In this document: one piece after another, positions 7,770 to 14,557 of the stretch
Layout of the letters: each line of letters opens with the position of its first letter
How positions within the stretch are numbered: position 1 is the first letter of the stretch
DNA from: Rhodococcoides trifolii
GTDB lineage: Bacteria > Actinomycetota > Actinomycetes > Mycobacteriales > Mycobacteriaceae
Length of the DNA stretch: 64,000 nt
Direction of reading: 5' to 3'
NCBI RefSeq assembly: GCF_014635345.1
Contig: NZ_BMCU01000001.1
Span: forward strand, 1,426,001 to 1,490,000
Made by a program: the position numbers and the translations under genes
Notes under the pieces: model-generated
Seen by the model: only the letters and a program-made list of their open reading frames with translations
The model's database searches: none
What the model was told of the DNA's origin: nothing

Positions 7770-8923
7770 GCCTTCGACAATAACGTGGCGCGTACGACGA
7801 GCCCCATGACGAGGGCCCAGAAGGCGGGGCCGATACCGGCGATCGAGACCCCGGACGCGGCGATCACGAAAGTGACCGTCGCGGGTATGCGCCCCCGCTC
7901 GTCGGACAGCGACGCCGCCAGCGAGGACGCGAGCACGCCGAGAAGTGCAAGTCCCGCAACGGTTTCGACGATCCCGGCCGGCGCCGCGGCGACCAGCGTG
8001 ACCAGCGCAGCCGAGGCGATGGCCAGAACCAGGTACGAGACGCCGGCGGAGAACGCGGCGATCCATCGCTTCTTCGAGTCGGGGTGCGCGTCGGGAGCTG
8101 CCGACAACGCAGCACTGATCGCCGCGAGATTGACGGCGTGCACTCCCGCGGGCGCCGTGATTGCCGTCCCCAGCCCGGTGACGGCCATGGACGCGCGCCA
8201 CGGTACGGCGTATCCGAAGGACGCCATGACTGCGGTTCCGGGGATGTTTTGCGACGCCATCGTGACGATGTAGAGCGGAAGCGCGATTCCGATCAGGGCC
8301 TGCCAGGTCCAATCCGGGGTCGTCAAGCTCAGAGTCGGCACCAGCGTAGACGTGTCGAAGGACGAGTTGCCGGCGACCACGCTGATCCCGATCACCACTG
8401 CCGCGGTGGCGAACGCGGCGGGAACGGCCCAGCGCGGTGCGACGCGGGAGAGGACCAGCCACACGATCACCACCGGAGCTACGGCGGCCGGGTTCGTCGC
8501 GAACGCCTTCACCGGCTCGATGCACAGTGGGAGAATCACCCCCGCAAGCATGGCCTGCGCCAGGGACACCGGAATCGATGCGATGAGGTCACCGAGCTTG
8601 GACCACACGCCGGTCAGCACGATGGCCAGACCGGTCACCACGAACGCGCCGACCGCCGCGGGCCAACCGCCCGCGACGGCGCCGGTGCCGGCCAGCAAGG
8701 CTGCGCCGGGTGTCGACCACGCCAATGTGATCGGCATCCGAAAGCGGTAGGCCAGGAACATGATTCCGAACGCCATCACCAGCGACATGGCGAACAGGCC
8801 GGACGCGGCCTGCGCGGGGTCGGCGCCCACCGAGCGAAGGCCAGTGAGTACGACGGCGAACGAGCTGGTGAAACCGACGAGCGCGGTGACGATTCCGGCG
8901 TTGATCGGTTGGGCAAGGGTCAC
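7766..8923 (-). CDS. benE: BenE-family benzoate/H+ symporter-like membrane protein
   Basis: About 385 residues from GTG at 8923; GTG at 8929 and ATG at 8959 are alternatives and none has a clear ribosome site. The protein is almost entirely hydrophobic, with roughly 12 membrane segments. It starts VTLAQPINAGIVTALVGF and contains MASQNIPGTAVMASFGY and HAVNLAAISAAL, signatures of BenE. Known members import benzoate with protons. No benzoate-degradation genes lie nearby, so the natural substrate here may differ. Coupled to the thioesterase downstream. Confidence 0.85.
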   Translation of the reverse strand: MTLAQPINAGIVTALVGFTSSFAVVLTGLRSVGADPAQAASGLFAMSLVMAFGIMFLAYRFRMPITLAWSTPGAALLAGTGAVAGGWPAAVGAFVVTGLAIVLTGVWSKLGDLIASIPVSLAQAMLAGVILPLCIEPVKAFATNPAAVAPVVIVWLVLSRVAPRWAVPAAFATAAVVIGISVVAGNSSFDTSTLVPTLSLTTPDWTWQALIGIALPLYIVTMASQNIPGTAVMASFGYAVPWRASMAVTGLGTAITAPAGVHAVNLAAISAALSAAPDAHPDSKKRWIAAFSAGVSYLVLAIASAALVTLVAAAPAGIVETVAGLALLGVLASSLAASLSDERGRIPATVTFVIAASGVSIAGIGPAFWALVMGLVVRATLLSKA

Positions 8924-8937
8924 GGGCACAGTCTGGC

Positions 8938-9057
8938 CTAGTCGTCCCCGAACACACATGTCGTGAGGCAGAACGGGTGCCCGGCGGGGTCTGACACGCC
9001 GGAGTCCGCGCAGTCGAGGGAGATGCCCGCGAAGCTGATCGAATTATCGTTCGACAT
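8938..9057 (-). pseudogene. Internally deleted VOC/glyoxalase-like protein (39 codons left)
   Basis: An intact 39-codon frame starts at the ATG complementary to 9055-9057. Its first half, SISFAGISLDCAD, is the usual beginning of actinobacterial glyoxalase-like (VOC, Glyoxalase_6) proteins. Its second half, SDPAGHPFCLTT, is the usual end of the same proteins (DPAGHPFCL). The roughly 80-100 residues normally between them are missing and the junction is in frame. The remnant cannot form a VOC fold. Most likely it is a pseudogene produced by an in-frame deletion; retention as a micropeptide cannot be excluded. Family recognition is from memory. Confidence 0.65.
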
Positions 9058-9109
9058 GCAAACAAAATTACCTGCATAATCGAGGAGCTTTCGTGGAGGG
9101 GTGGATGCA

Positions 9110-9964
9110 GTGGGACGTAAGGCAAGGCGCATCGTAACGGCGATCTCAGTGGTCTTGGCCGGCCTTGTGTCGCCGCCGATCGCGAACGCGACACCGACCG
9201 AGTACGCGAACCTCGGCGACAGTTTCACCGCGGCCACAGGCGTTCTCCCGCTCGCGGCCGGTGCGCCCCTCGAGTGCCTGCAGTCCGATCAGAACTTTGC
9301 TCACATCGTCGCCCGCCGGCAGGGCTACGACCTGACGGACATCAGTTGCGGTGGCGCGGCGACCGACGACTTCTACTCCGCACAAAGCGCCGGCACTCGT
9401 CCGCAACTGGACGCACTGTCACCCTCGACCGGCGTGGTCACCGTGATGATCGGTGGAAACGACAGCAGTATCTTCTCCGGCGCGGTCACCTCGTGCGTGA
9501 ATGCGACCCTGACGCACCTCGGCGTGGCCGACCCGTGCGAGCAGCAGTACGGCAACAAGTTCGACGACACCGTCCTCGGGACGACGCTTCCTGCCGTACG
9601 ACAGGCGCTGCGAGACATCCACTCTCGTGCTCCTCGAGCCCGGGTCGTCGCCGTCGGTTACCCGTGGCTCCTTCCGTCGACAGGGAGTTGCGCGCCGTTC
9701 GTCCCCGTCGCCCTGGGAGACGTTCCCTTTCTGCGACGGTTGCAGACCACCCTGAACGACTCGATTCGCCGAGCCGCCGTGGACACGGGCACCACCTTCG
9801 TGGACATGTCCGTCGTATCCGAGGGGCACGACGCCTGCCAGCCCGTCGGGGTCCGGTGGGTCGAGCCACTGATCGGTGCCCGGCAACCGGTGCCGCTGCA
9901 CCCGAATGCGTTGGGCGAGCAGGTCTTGGCTACCGAGGTGACCAAGGTGCTGTCCGTTGGCTGA
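9110..9964 (+). CDS. Secreted SGNH/GDSL-type hydrolase (lipase/esterase)
   Basis: 284 residues from GTG 9110, chosen because GGAGG at 9095-9099 is ten bases upstream; GTG 9101 is also in frame but too close to that site. A signal peptide (basic start, hydrophobic stretch, ANA cleavage near residue 27) precedes the mature protein. SGNH blocks are visible: the nucleophile S38 in NLGDSF, the GGND asparagine block, and the histidine in PLHPNALGEQ. Several cysteines suggest disulfides, consistent with export. It resembles the Streptomyces/Rhodococcus secreted lipases of this fold. Substrate not predictable. Confidence 0.88.
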   Translation: MGRKARRIVTAISVVLAGLVSPPIANATPTEYANLGDSFTAATGVLPLAAGAPLECLQSDQNFAHIVARRQGYDLTDISCGGAATDDFYSAQSAGTRPQLDALSPSTGVVTVMIGGNDSSIFSGAVTSCVNATLTHLGVADPCEQQYGNKFDDTVLGTTLPAVRQALRDIHSRAPRARVVAVGYPWLLPSTGSCAPFVPVALGDVPFLRRLQTTLNDSIRRAAVDTGTTFVDMSVVSEGHDACQPVGVRWVEPLIGARQPVPLHPNALGEQVLATEVTKVLSVG

Positions 9965-9965
9965 G

Positions 9966-10103
9966 ATGCGTCCGGCCGACCGGGTACGGCTGATTCGGAA
10001 CGCCACCGTCAGTGCTGCTGTCGTGGGCGGCGTCGTCTGCGGTGCGGTCGGGTTCGTGGTCGCGACGGTAGTTGCGATGGGAGACGCAGCCCGGTCCCGG
10101 TAG
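9966..10103 (+). CDS. 45-residue single-pass membrane protein
   Basis: The ATG is two bases after the stop of the secreted hydrolase. The peptide begins MRPADRVRLIRNATVSAAVV, continues through a ~25-residue hydrophobic helix (GGVVCGAVGFVVATVVAM) and ends GDAARSR. A positively charged N-terminus followed by one helix predicts an inner-membrane protein with its N-terminus inside. Immediate juxtaposition suggests co-expression with the hydrolase. Function unknown. No separate ribosome site is visible, so translation would depend on reinitiation. Confidence 0.5.
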   Translation: MRPADRVRLIRNATVSAAVVGGVVCGAVGFVVATVVAMGDAARSR

Positions 10104-10137
10104 TTTCTTCCGGCCCGTTCTTGTCGGTGCCCCCTCG

Positions 10138-10158
10138 TATGATCGAACATACATTCGA
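10138..10158 (+). promoter_or_regulatory. LexA (SOS) box overlapping a -10 element
   Basis: TCGAACATACATTCGA at 10143-10158 differs by one base from the mycobacterial SOS consensus TCGAAC-N4-GTTYGA. TATGAT at 10138-10143 looks like a -10 hexamer and shares its last T with the box, so bound LexA would block initiation. The site lies 13 bp before the chosen ATG of the DUF222/HNH gene. Several 13E12-family genes in M. tuberculosis are known LexA targets. Confidence 0.6.
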
Positions 10159-10171
10159 GGGGGGTGTGGTG

Positions 10172-12151
10172 ATGTCGGGTTGGTCGAAGCCGGTGATGGA
10201 GTTTTCGCCGGACAGGTCTGCTGGGATTCGGTGGAGCGCCGGGATCGAGGTCGGCCAGTTCTTGGAAGCAATGTCCTCGTGGCGGGTGCGCGAGAACGCG
10301 GCGGCGTGCCGGGGTGTCGAGTCGGTGCTCGATGTCTACGAGACTCGCTTCGTCGCCGAGGCAAACGTGGTTCCGCCGGGGATGCGGGCTGATCTGGATC
10401 TGGCGAGCAAGACCGCCTCCTGCGACATCGCCGCCGCAACAGGACTGTCGAAAGCTGCGGCAGGAAGGTTGTATGCGGTCGGGGAGCAACTCGACCAGCG
10501 GTTGCCGTTGACGGCGTTACGGTTCCGGTGCGGCGCAATCGACCTTCCGCGGGTGCGAGCGATCACCACCGTGCTGGGCAAGGCGGGCGACGCCACCGTC
10601 GATGCGATCGAATGGCAGGCTCTGTCCGCCGCGGAGCGGCTCACTCCCGAACCGCTCGCGGCCCGAATATGGGCACTGTGGATGAACGTCGACCCTGATG
10701 AGGCCCGGGCCGTCCGGGAGGAGAACGCCCGCACCGCGTCCGGGGTGAAGGTCGCGGACAACCCGGACGGCACTGCGACCCTGACGGGGTATCTCTCGAC
10801 GTTGGAGGGCGCCCAGGCCGATGCGTTGATCGGTGAGATGGCCGGCACGGTGTGCCGCAAGGACCCACGGTCCAAGAAGCAATTGCGGTCGGCGGCGTTG
10901 ATGGCGTTCCTGCGGCAGGAGGCGTGGGTGTCGTGCCTGTGCGGCACCGCCGACTGCCCGTATGTGGGGCGGACGGAACCAGTGCGCGGACGTGACTATC
11001 TCGTGCAGGTGCTCGTCGACGTCGAGACGTTGCTGGGTTTGACCGCGTCGCCGGCGCATCTGGCGAACGGCACTCCGCTCGATGCGGACCTCGCGAGGAT
11101 CATCGCCTCGGACGCCCGCTGGCAAGGATTGCTCACGGAGATGATGAGCATCGCTCGGGCGGACGGTCTCGTGAGCGCCGGCGAGACGAAGTGCGGCGCG
11201 GGGTTCGACACCGAGAGCGGTTCCGCCACAGACGAATCGACCAAGGACGACTGCAGAGGCGACGACCCCGGGGGCGCACGCGAAATCGTCGAACCCGAAC
11301 CTGATGCAGACAAACCAGCTTCAACAACCCCCGCTTGCTCGACCGGTCTGCGCGACGTGGCGGTACGCCGGTTCGTGCGCCGCGGCCGCATCCGGACCGG
11401 CGGGATCGTCCCCACCCCGCAGTGGGCGCCTACCACCACCGCCGGGGTCGACGCGGAGTCCGCCACGTGCCTGAACCGGATCGTCGCGGAGTACCTCGCG
11501 GCGGTCGAGCGCGATCCCGCTCTCGCCGCGGGGCCGCACCCGGACGGTCACGGCGGATTCACAACCCCGCCGGCGGGGGCGCTGAACTACCGCCCCAGTG
11601 AACAGCTTCAAGCAATTGTTCGCGCCTTGTACCCAACCTGCACCCATGCCGGGTGTTCGGTGCCGTCGTCACGGTGCGAGCTCGATCATGCCGTGGAGTT
11701 CGACCACGACAACCCGCCGCAAGGTGGGTGGACGATCTCGGAGAACCTGCATCCGCTGTGCACCGTGCATCACCAGGTCAAGACGGCGAGGATGTGGACG
11801 CCGGGAATCATGGGCGGAGGACTCGTCTGCTGGCGATCGAACTCCGGCCTGACCCGCATCACCGCTCCCGCCGGAATCGTCCTCACCGGCCGACGCGTGG
11901 AGCGCCCCGATCCGCCGCCGGCAACAGCAGCGCCGACACCGCCCCTGCCCACCGAGGTCGAGAACTGGTGGGACGCAACGACATGGTGGGAAAAGAACCG
12001 ACCGGAGGGTGACGTCGGGCCGACACTGCTCGATATTTCACACCTGGACGACCCGGTCGAACGACGCACGGCACTGGAACTTCGCGCCCACTATCGAGAC
12101 CACGAAGAAACCCGATGGGCGCGATACATCCACGAACCGTGCCCGTTCTGA
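10172..12151 (+). CDS. DUF222 / HNH endonuclease-domain protein (13E12 repeat family)
   Basis: 659 residues from ATG 10172, preceded by GAGGGGGG. Upstream in-frame codons would put the start inside the promoter and LexA box. The N-terminal two thirds are DUF222 (RFRCGAIDLPRVRAI; GTATLTGYLSTLEGAQADAL). A variable acidic linker follows near residues 350-390. The C-terminus, around residues 486-540, is an HNH domain with CxxxxC, ELDHAVEFDHD, NLHPLC and HH, the full metal and catalytic set. The family is abundant and multicopy in Corynebacteriales and often damage-inducible; its substrate and role are unsettled. Nothing indicates transposition. Confidence 0.9.
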   Translation: MSGWSKPVMEFSPDRSAGIRWSAGIEVGQFLEAMSSWRVRENAAACRGVESVLDVYETRFVAEANVVPPGMRADLDLASKTASCDIAAATGLSKAAAGRLYAVGEQLDQRLPLTALRFRCGAIDLPRVRAITTVLGKAGDATVDAIEWQALSAAERLTPEPLAARIWALWMNVDPDEARAVREENARTASGVKVADNPDGTATLTGYLSTLEGAQADALIGEMAGTVCRKDPRSKKQLRSAALMAFLRQEAWVSCLCGTADCPYVGRTEPVRGRDYLVQVLVDVETLLGLTASPAHLANGTPLDADLARIIASDARWQGLLTEMMSIARADGLVSAGETKCGAGFDTESGSATDESTKDDCRGDDPGGAREIVEPEPDADKPASTTPACSTGLRDVAVRRFVRRGRIRTGGIVPTPQWAPTTTAGVDAESATCLNRIVAEYLAAVERDPALAAGPHPDGHGGFTTPPAGALNYRPSEQLQAIVRALYPTCTHAGCSVPSSRCELDHAVEFDHDNPPQGGWTISENLHPLCTVHHQVKTARMWTPGIMGGGLVCWRSNSGLTRITAPAGIVLTGRRVERPDPPPATAAPTPPLPTEVENWWDATTWWEKNRPEGDVGPTLLDISHLDDPVERRTALELRAHYRDHEETRWARYIHEPCPF

Positions 12152-12152
12152 T

Positions 12153-12905
12153 TCATTCGACGTGCGCCGTGGCCAGAACTGTCACGTAGTGGTATTCGAT
12201 ATGTCCTGCAGCGGAATCCGAGACGGCGGAGTGTACTGCACCCAACAACCGATCACGTTTGTCCGCAGGTAGTGCAATGTGGTTCGAGAAGGTGCCGAGC
12301 AGACCGACAAAACCGTCCGGGTCGTACTCTGCGGTCCAGTCGTAGGTGGTCACGGTCCATGGCGAGAAGCCCTCGGGTCGAGCTAAATTCTGCTCGAACT
12401 TCGCGTGCACCTCGATCTCGACGCGTCGATCCAGTTCGGGAGCGTATTCGGCGTACACCTCGTTGACCGCCGCCCATGCGGGGCCGTCGATGTCACGAAG
12501 GCGATTGCCGAAAACACAGAGTGCGCCACCCGGGCGCAGCGCCTTCGCAGCAACGGCGGCACCCGCTACCGGATCCACCCAATGCCAACTCTGCGCTGCG
12601 CACACCACGTCGAACGAGTGGTCGGGGACCACGCAGTTCTCGATGGTCGAGACCCGAACCTCGACATCGTCACCTGCGCAGCGTGATCGGATCAGATCGG
12701 CCATGCTCGGATCCGGCTCGACGGCCACCACCGATGCGCCTGCCCGCGCCAGCGCGACAGTCGCCTTGCCGGTTCCGGCGCCGGACTCGAGTACACGGGT
12801 TCCCTCGGCAACGATGTCCGCAATAGCCTGCGTCGGATATCCCGGTCGCCACCGGTCGTACTCGTCGGCGACCTGACCGAAACTGAGTGCGCGTTCGTTC
12901 GACAT
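12153..12905 (-). CDS. Class I SAM-dependent methyltransferase
   Basis: 250 residues from ATG 12905; an upstream TTG is less likely. Motif I is VLESGAGTGKATVAL, with the acidic VAVEPD residue for the ribose of S-adenosylmethionine and CAAQSWHWVD as the usual post-II segment of the Methyltransf_11/25 group. This close relative set (starting SFGQVADEYDRWRPGYP) is widespread in actinobacteria with unknown small-molecule substrates. A TANNNT element six bases before the ATG suggests a leaderless mRNA. The gene ends 2 bp from the convergent HNH gene. Confidence 0.85.
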   Translation of the reverse strand: MSNERALSFGQVADEYDRWRPGYPTQAIADIVAEGTRVLESGAGTGKATVALARAGASVVAVEPDPSMADLIRSRCAGDDVEVRVSTIENCVVPDHSFDVVCAAQSWHWVDPVAGAAVAAKALRPGGALCVFGNRLRDIDGPAWAAVNEVYAEYAPELDRRVEIEVHAKFEQNLARPEGFSPWTVTTYDWTAEYDPDGFVGLLGTFSNHIALPADKRDRLLGAVHSAVSDSAAGHIEYHYVTVLATAHVE

Positions 12906-12911
12906 TCTTCG

Positions 12912-12917
12912 ACGGTA
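12912..12917 (-). promoter_or_regulatory. Possible -10 of a leaderless methyltransferase transcript
   Basis: On the minus strand TACCGT is followed by six bases (CGAAGA) and then the ATG, so the last T is at -7 if transcription begins at the A of ATG. This matches actinobacterial leaderless geometry. No clear -35 is present and no Shine-Dalgarno sequence fits. Confidence 0.35.
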
Positions 12918-12956
12918 CAACTCGGGTCATACAGGCCCCCGATACCGTATCCTCAC

Positions 12957-12972
12957 ATTGGACCGGACCAGT
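12957..12972 (+). promoter_or_regulatory. dre-like operator upstream of the GntR regulator
   Basis: ATTGGACCGGACCAGT matches 12 of 16 positions of the Streptomyces DasR site ACTGGTCTAGACCAGT. It lies just downstream of TATCCT (12948-12953), a plausible -10, and 25 bp before the GTG of the GntR gene, so it could serve autoregulation. A second such site lies before the PTS genes. Confidence 0.5.
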
Positions 12973-12997
12973 CCTTACCTGCCCGAAAGGCTCTGAC

Positions 12998-13744
12998 GTG
13001 GTGATGCCAGTACACCTTCGGGACACCGCAGTCCCGAAGCACGAACAGCTGCGCGCGATCCTGTTGCACCGGTGTACGAAAGAACTTCAGGCGGGCGACC
13101 TGATGCCCAGCGAGCGGAAGCTCATGGAGGACTACGGGGTCAGTCGGATCACCGTGCGCGAGGCCATCGGCCAGCTGGTCAACGAAGGTCACCTCGTCCG
13201 CGTCCGAGGCAAGGGCACCTTCGTGGCGAGTCGTCCCGTCCAGTCGCGGCTACATCTCGCGTCGTTCTCGGAGGAGATGCGGAATCAGGGCCTCACGCCG
13301 ACGACGGTGGTGCTGTTCGCTCGACTCGAGGACACGTCCGCGGCGACGACCCGTGCGTTGCGGTTGGCGAACGGCGAAAAGGCCTATCACATCAAGCGAT
13401 TACGGCTGGCCGACGGCGAACCGGTGAGTGTCGACGACGCGTGGTACAGCGCGACCGCACTTCCCGGTCTCATCGACCGAGACCTCAGCTCGTCCGTATA
13501 CGAGACGGTGGCAACGCATTACGGGCTGACGATCGACCGCGCAGAGCAAACCGTGAGCGCCACGGCAGCGGACAACGACACCGCGACACTCCTCGGCACC
13601 AAACGAGGTGCGCCGGTCCTGTATTTCGACCGGGTCTCGTTCTGCGGCACCGAACCTCTCGAACACACCGAGAGCTGGTATCGGTGCGATCGATACCAGC
13701 TCTCGATGGAAGTGCAGGGACAGCGGCGTCAGACGTCGCGTTAG
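12998..13744 (+). CDS. GntR/HutC (UTRA) regulator, DasR/NagR-like
   Basis: 248 residues from GTG 12998 (AAAGG eight bases upstream); GTG 13001 and ATG 13004 are near-equivalent starts. The winged helix covers about residues 10-75, with SERKLMEDYGVSRITVREAI as the recognition region and RVRGKGTFV as the wing. The UTRA effector domain follows, with AYHIKRLRLADGEPVSV and YFDRVSFCGTEPLEHTESWY near the end. HutC-type regulators beside nag genes bind glucosamine-6-P or GlcNAc-6-P and leave DNA when the amino sugar is present. Gene neighbours and the two dre-like sites support this role. Its stop overlaps the convergent IIA gene by 4 bp. Confidence 0.85.
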   Translation: MVMPVHLRDTAVPKHEQLRAILLHRCTKELQAGDLMPSERKLMEDYGVSRITVREAIGQLVNEGHLVRVRGKGTFVASRPVQSRLHLASFSEEMRNQGLTPTTVVLFARLEDTSAATTRALRLANGEKAYHIKRLRLADGEPVSVDDAWYSATALPGLIDRDLSSSVYETVATHYGLTIDRAEQTVSATAADNDTATLLGTKRGAPVLYFDRVSFCGTEPLEHTESWYRCDRYQLSMEVQGQRRQTSR

Positions 13745-14196
13745 ACGAGTTCGAACAGCGGGTCACCGGGTTGGACGTCGGAGCCCACGGACGGCACCGG
13801 AAACGAATCGGGCTTCGAATCCATGACGACCACGGGGCATACGTCGGAATACCCGGCGGCGGCGATGGCTGCAGGGTCGTAGGTGACGACGATGTCCCCT
13901 GCTTCGACCCGATCACCCTCCGCAGCAACGAGTTCGAAGCCTTTGCCCTTCATCTGCACGGTATCGATGCCGATGTGAACGAGTACGCCCGACTTCTCCG
14001 GTGTGAAGACCACAAACGCGTGCGGATGCAGCTTCAGAATCTTGCCTGCCACGGGGGATCGGACATCGACCCGTCCGCTCGTCGGAGCGGGCGTGATGGC
14101 GACGCCGGCACCTACCATCTGACTCGCGAACACCGGGTCCGGGACATCGGCGAGAGGGATGACATGCCCGGGCAACGGGGTGAGAACCGGTGTCAC
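13741..14196 (-). CDS. PTS IIA domain protein, glucose/GlcNAc family
   Basis: 151 residues from GTG 14196. The phosphorylated histidine is H74 in VLVHIGIDTVQ, and the accessory histidine is H59 in the segment LHPHAFV, as in EIIA-Glc/Crr. It receives phosphate from HPr and passes it to the IIB cysteine. The GTGA overlap with the IIB gene shows coupling. In many bacteria IIA is fused to IIC or IIB; here it is free. No ptsH or ptsI lies in the window, so the general PTS proteins are encoded elsewhere. Confidence 0.9.
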   Translation of the reverse strand: MTPVLTPLPGHVIPLADVPDPVFASQMVGAGVAITPAPTSGRVDVRSPVAGKILKLHPHAFVVFTPEKSGVLVHIGIDTVQMKGKGFELVAAEGDRVEAGDIVVTYDPAAIAAAGYSDVCPVVVMDSKPDSFPVPSVGSDVQPGDPLFELV

Positions 14197-14423
14197 AGAA
14201 TGTCCTCGATGTCCTCGGCGAGGGTATCCGCAGATGGTCCGACGATTACCTGAACCGCGGTGCCCTTGTGGAAGACGCCGTGCGCTCCGGCCGCTTTGAG
14301 CGCAGACTCGTCGACGAGCGACCCGTCCTTTACTTCGGTTCGTAGCCGGGTGATGCACGCTTCGATCTCGACGATGTTCTCGGCGCCGCCGAGTCCGGCG
14401 ACGATGGCTTCCGCTTTGGACAT
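14193..14423 (-). CDS. PTS IIB domain protein, glucose/GlcNAc family
   Basis: 76 residues from ATG 14423, with AGAGGAGA upstream. An ORF extension to 14453 is possible but lacks a ribosome site. The phosphorylated cysteine is C23 in EIEACITRLR, typical of EIIB-Glc/Nag. It is phosphorylated by IIA and hands the phosphate to the sugar bound at IIC. It is transcribed with IIA, divergently from IIC, from a 134-bp intergenic region holding a dre-like site. Confidence 0.9.
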   Translation of the reverse strand: MSKAEAIVAGLGGAENIVEIEACITRLRTEVKDGSLVDESALKAAGAHGVFHKGTAVQVIVGPSADTLAEDIEDIL

Positions 14424-14494
14424 CGATTCTCCTCTGGTTGTCGTCCGTGTCACATCACGAGGTTGACATCGGCGCTGTACCTGGTCAAACTACA

Positions 14495-14510
14495 ACTGGT
14501 TATGACCGGA
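14495..14510 (+). promoter_or_regulatory. dre-like operator between divergent PTS genes
   Basis: ACTGGTTATGACCGGA matches 11 of 16 positions of the DasR consensus ACTGGTCTAGACCAGT, including both arms TGG and GACC. TTGACA at 14463-14468 with CAAACT 17 bp on is a possible promoter for the IIC-nagA-nagB direction, placing the site just past the -10. A repressor here could control both directions. Confidence 0.45.
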
Positions 14511-14557
14511 CAGTACCCCCTGGTTCTGCGGTCCACAACACCCGGAAGGAACCGACC

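Noticed and set aside
10172..12151. DUF222/HNH gene as a mobile intron or transposase
   Set aside because: No terminal repeats, target duplication or reverse transcriptase; 13E12 proteins are ordinary dispersed genes.
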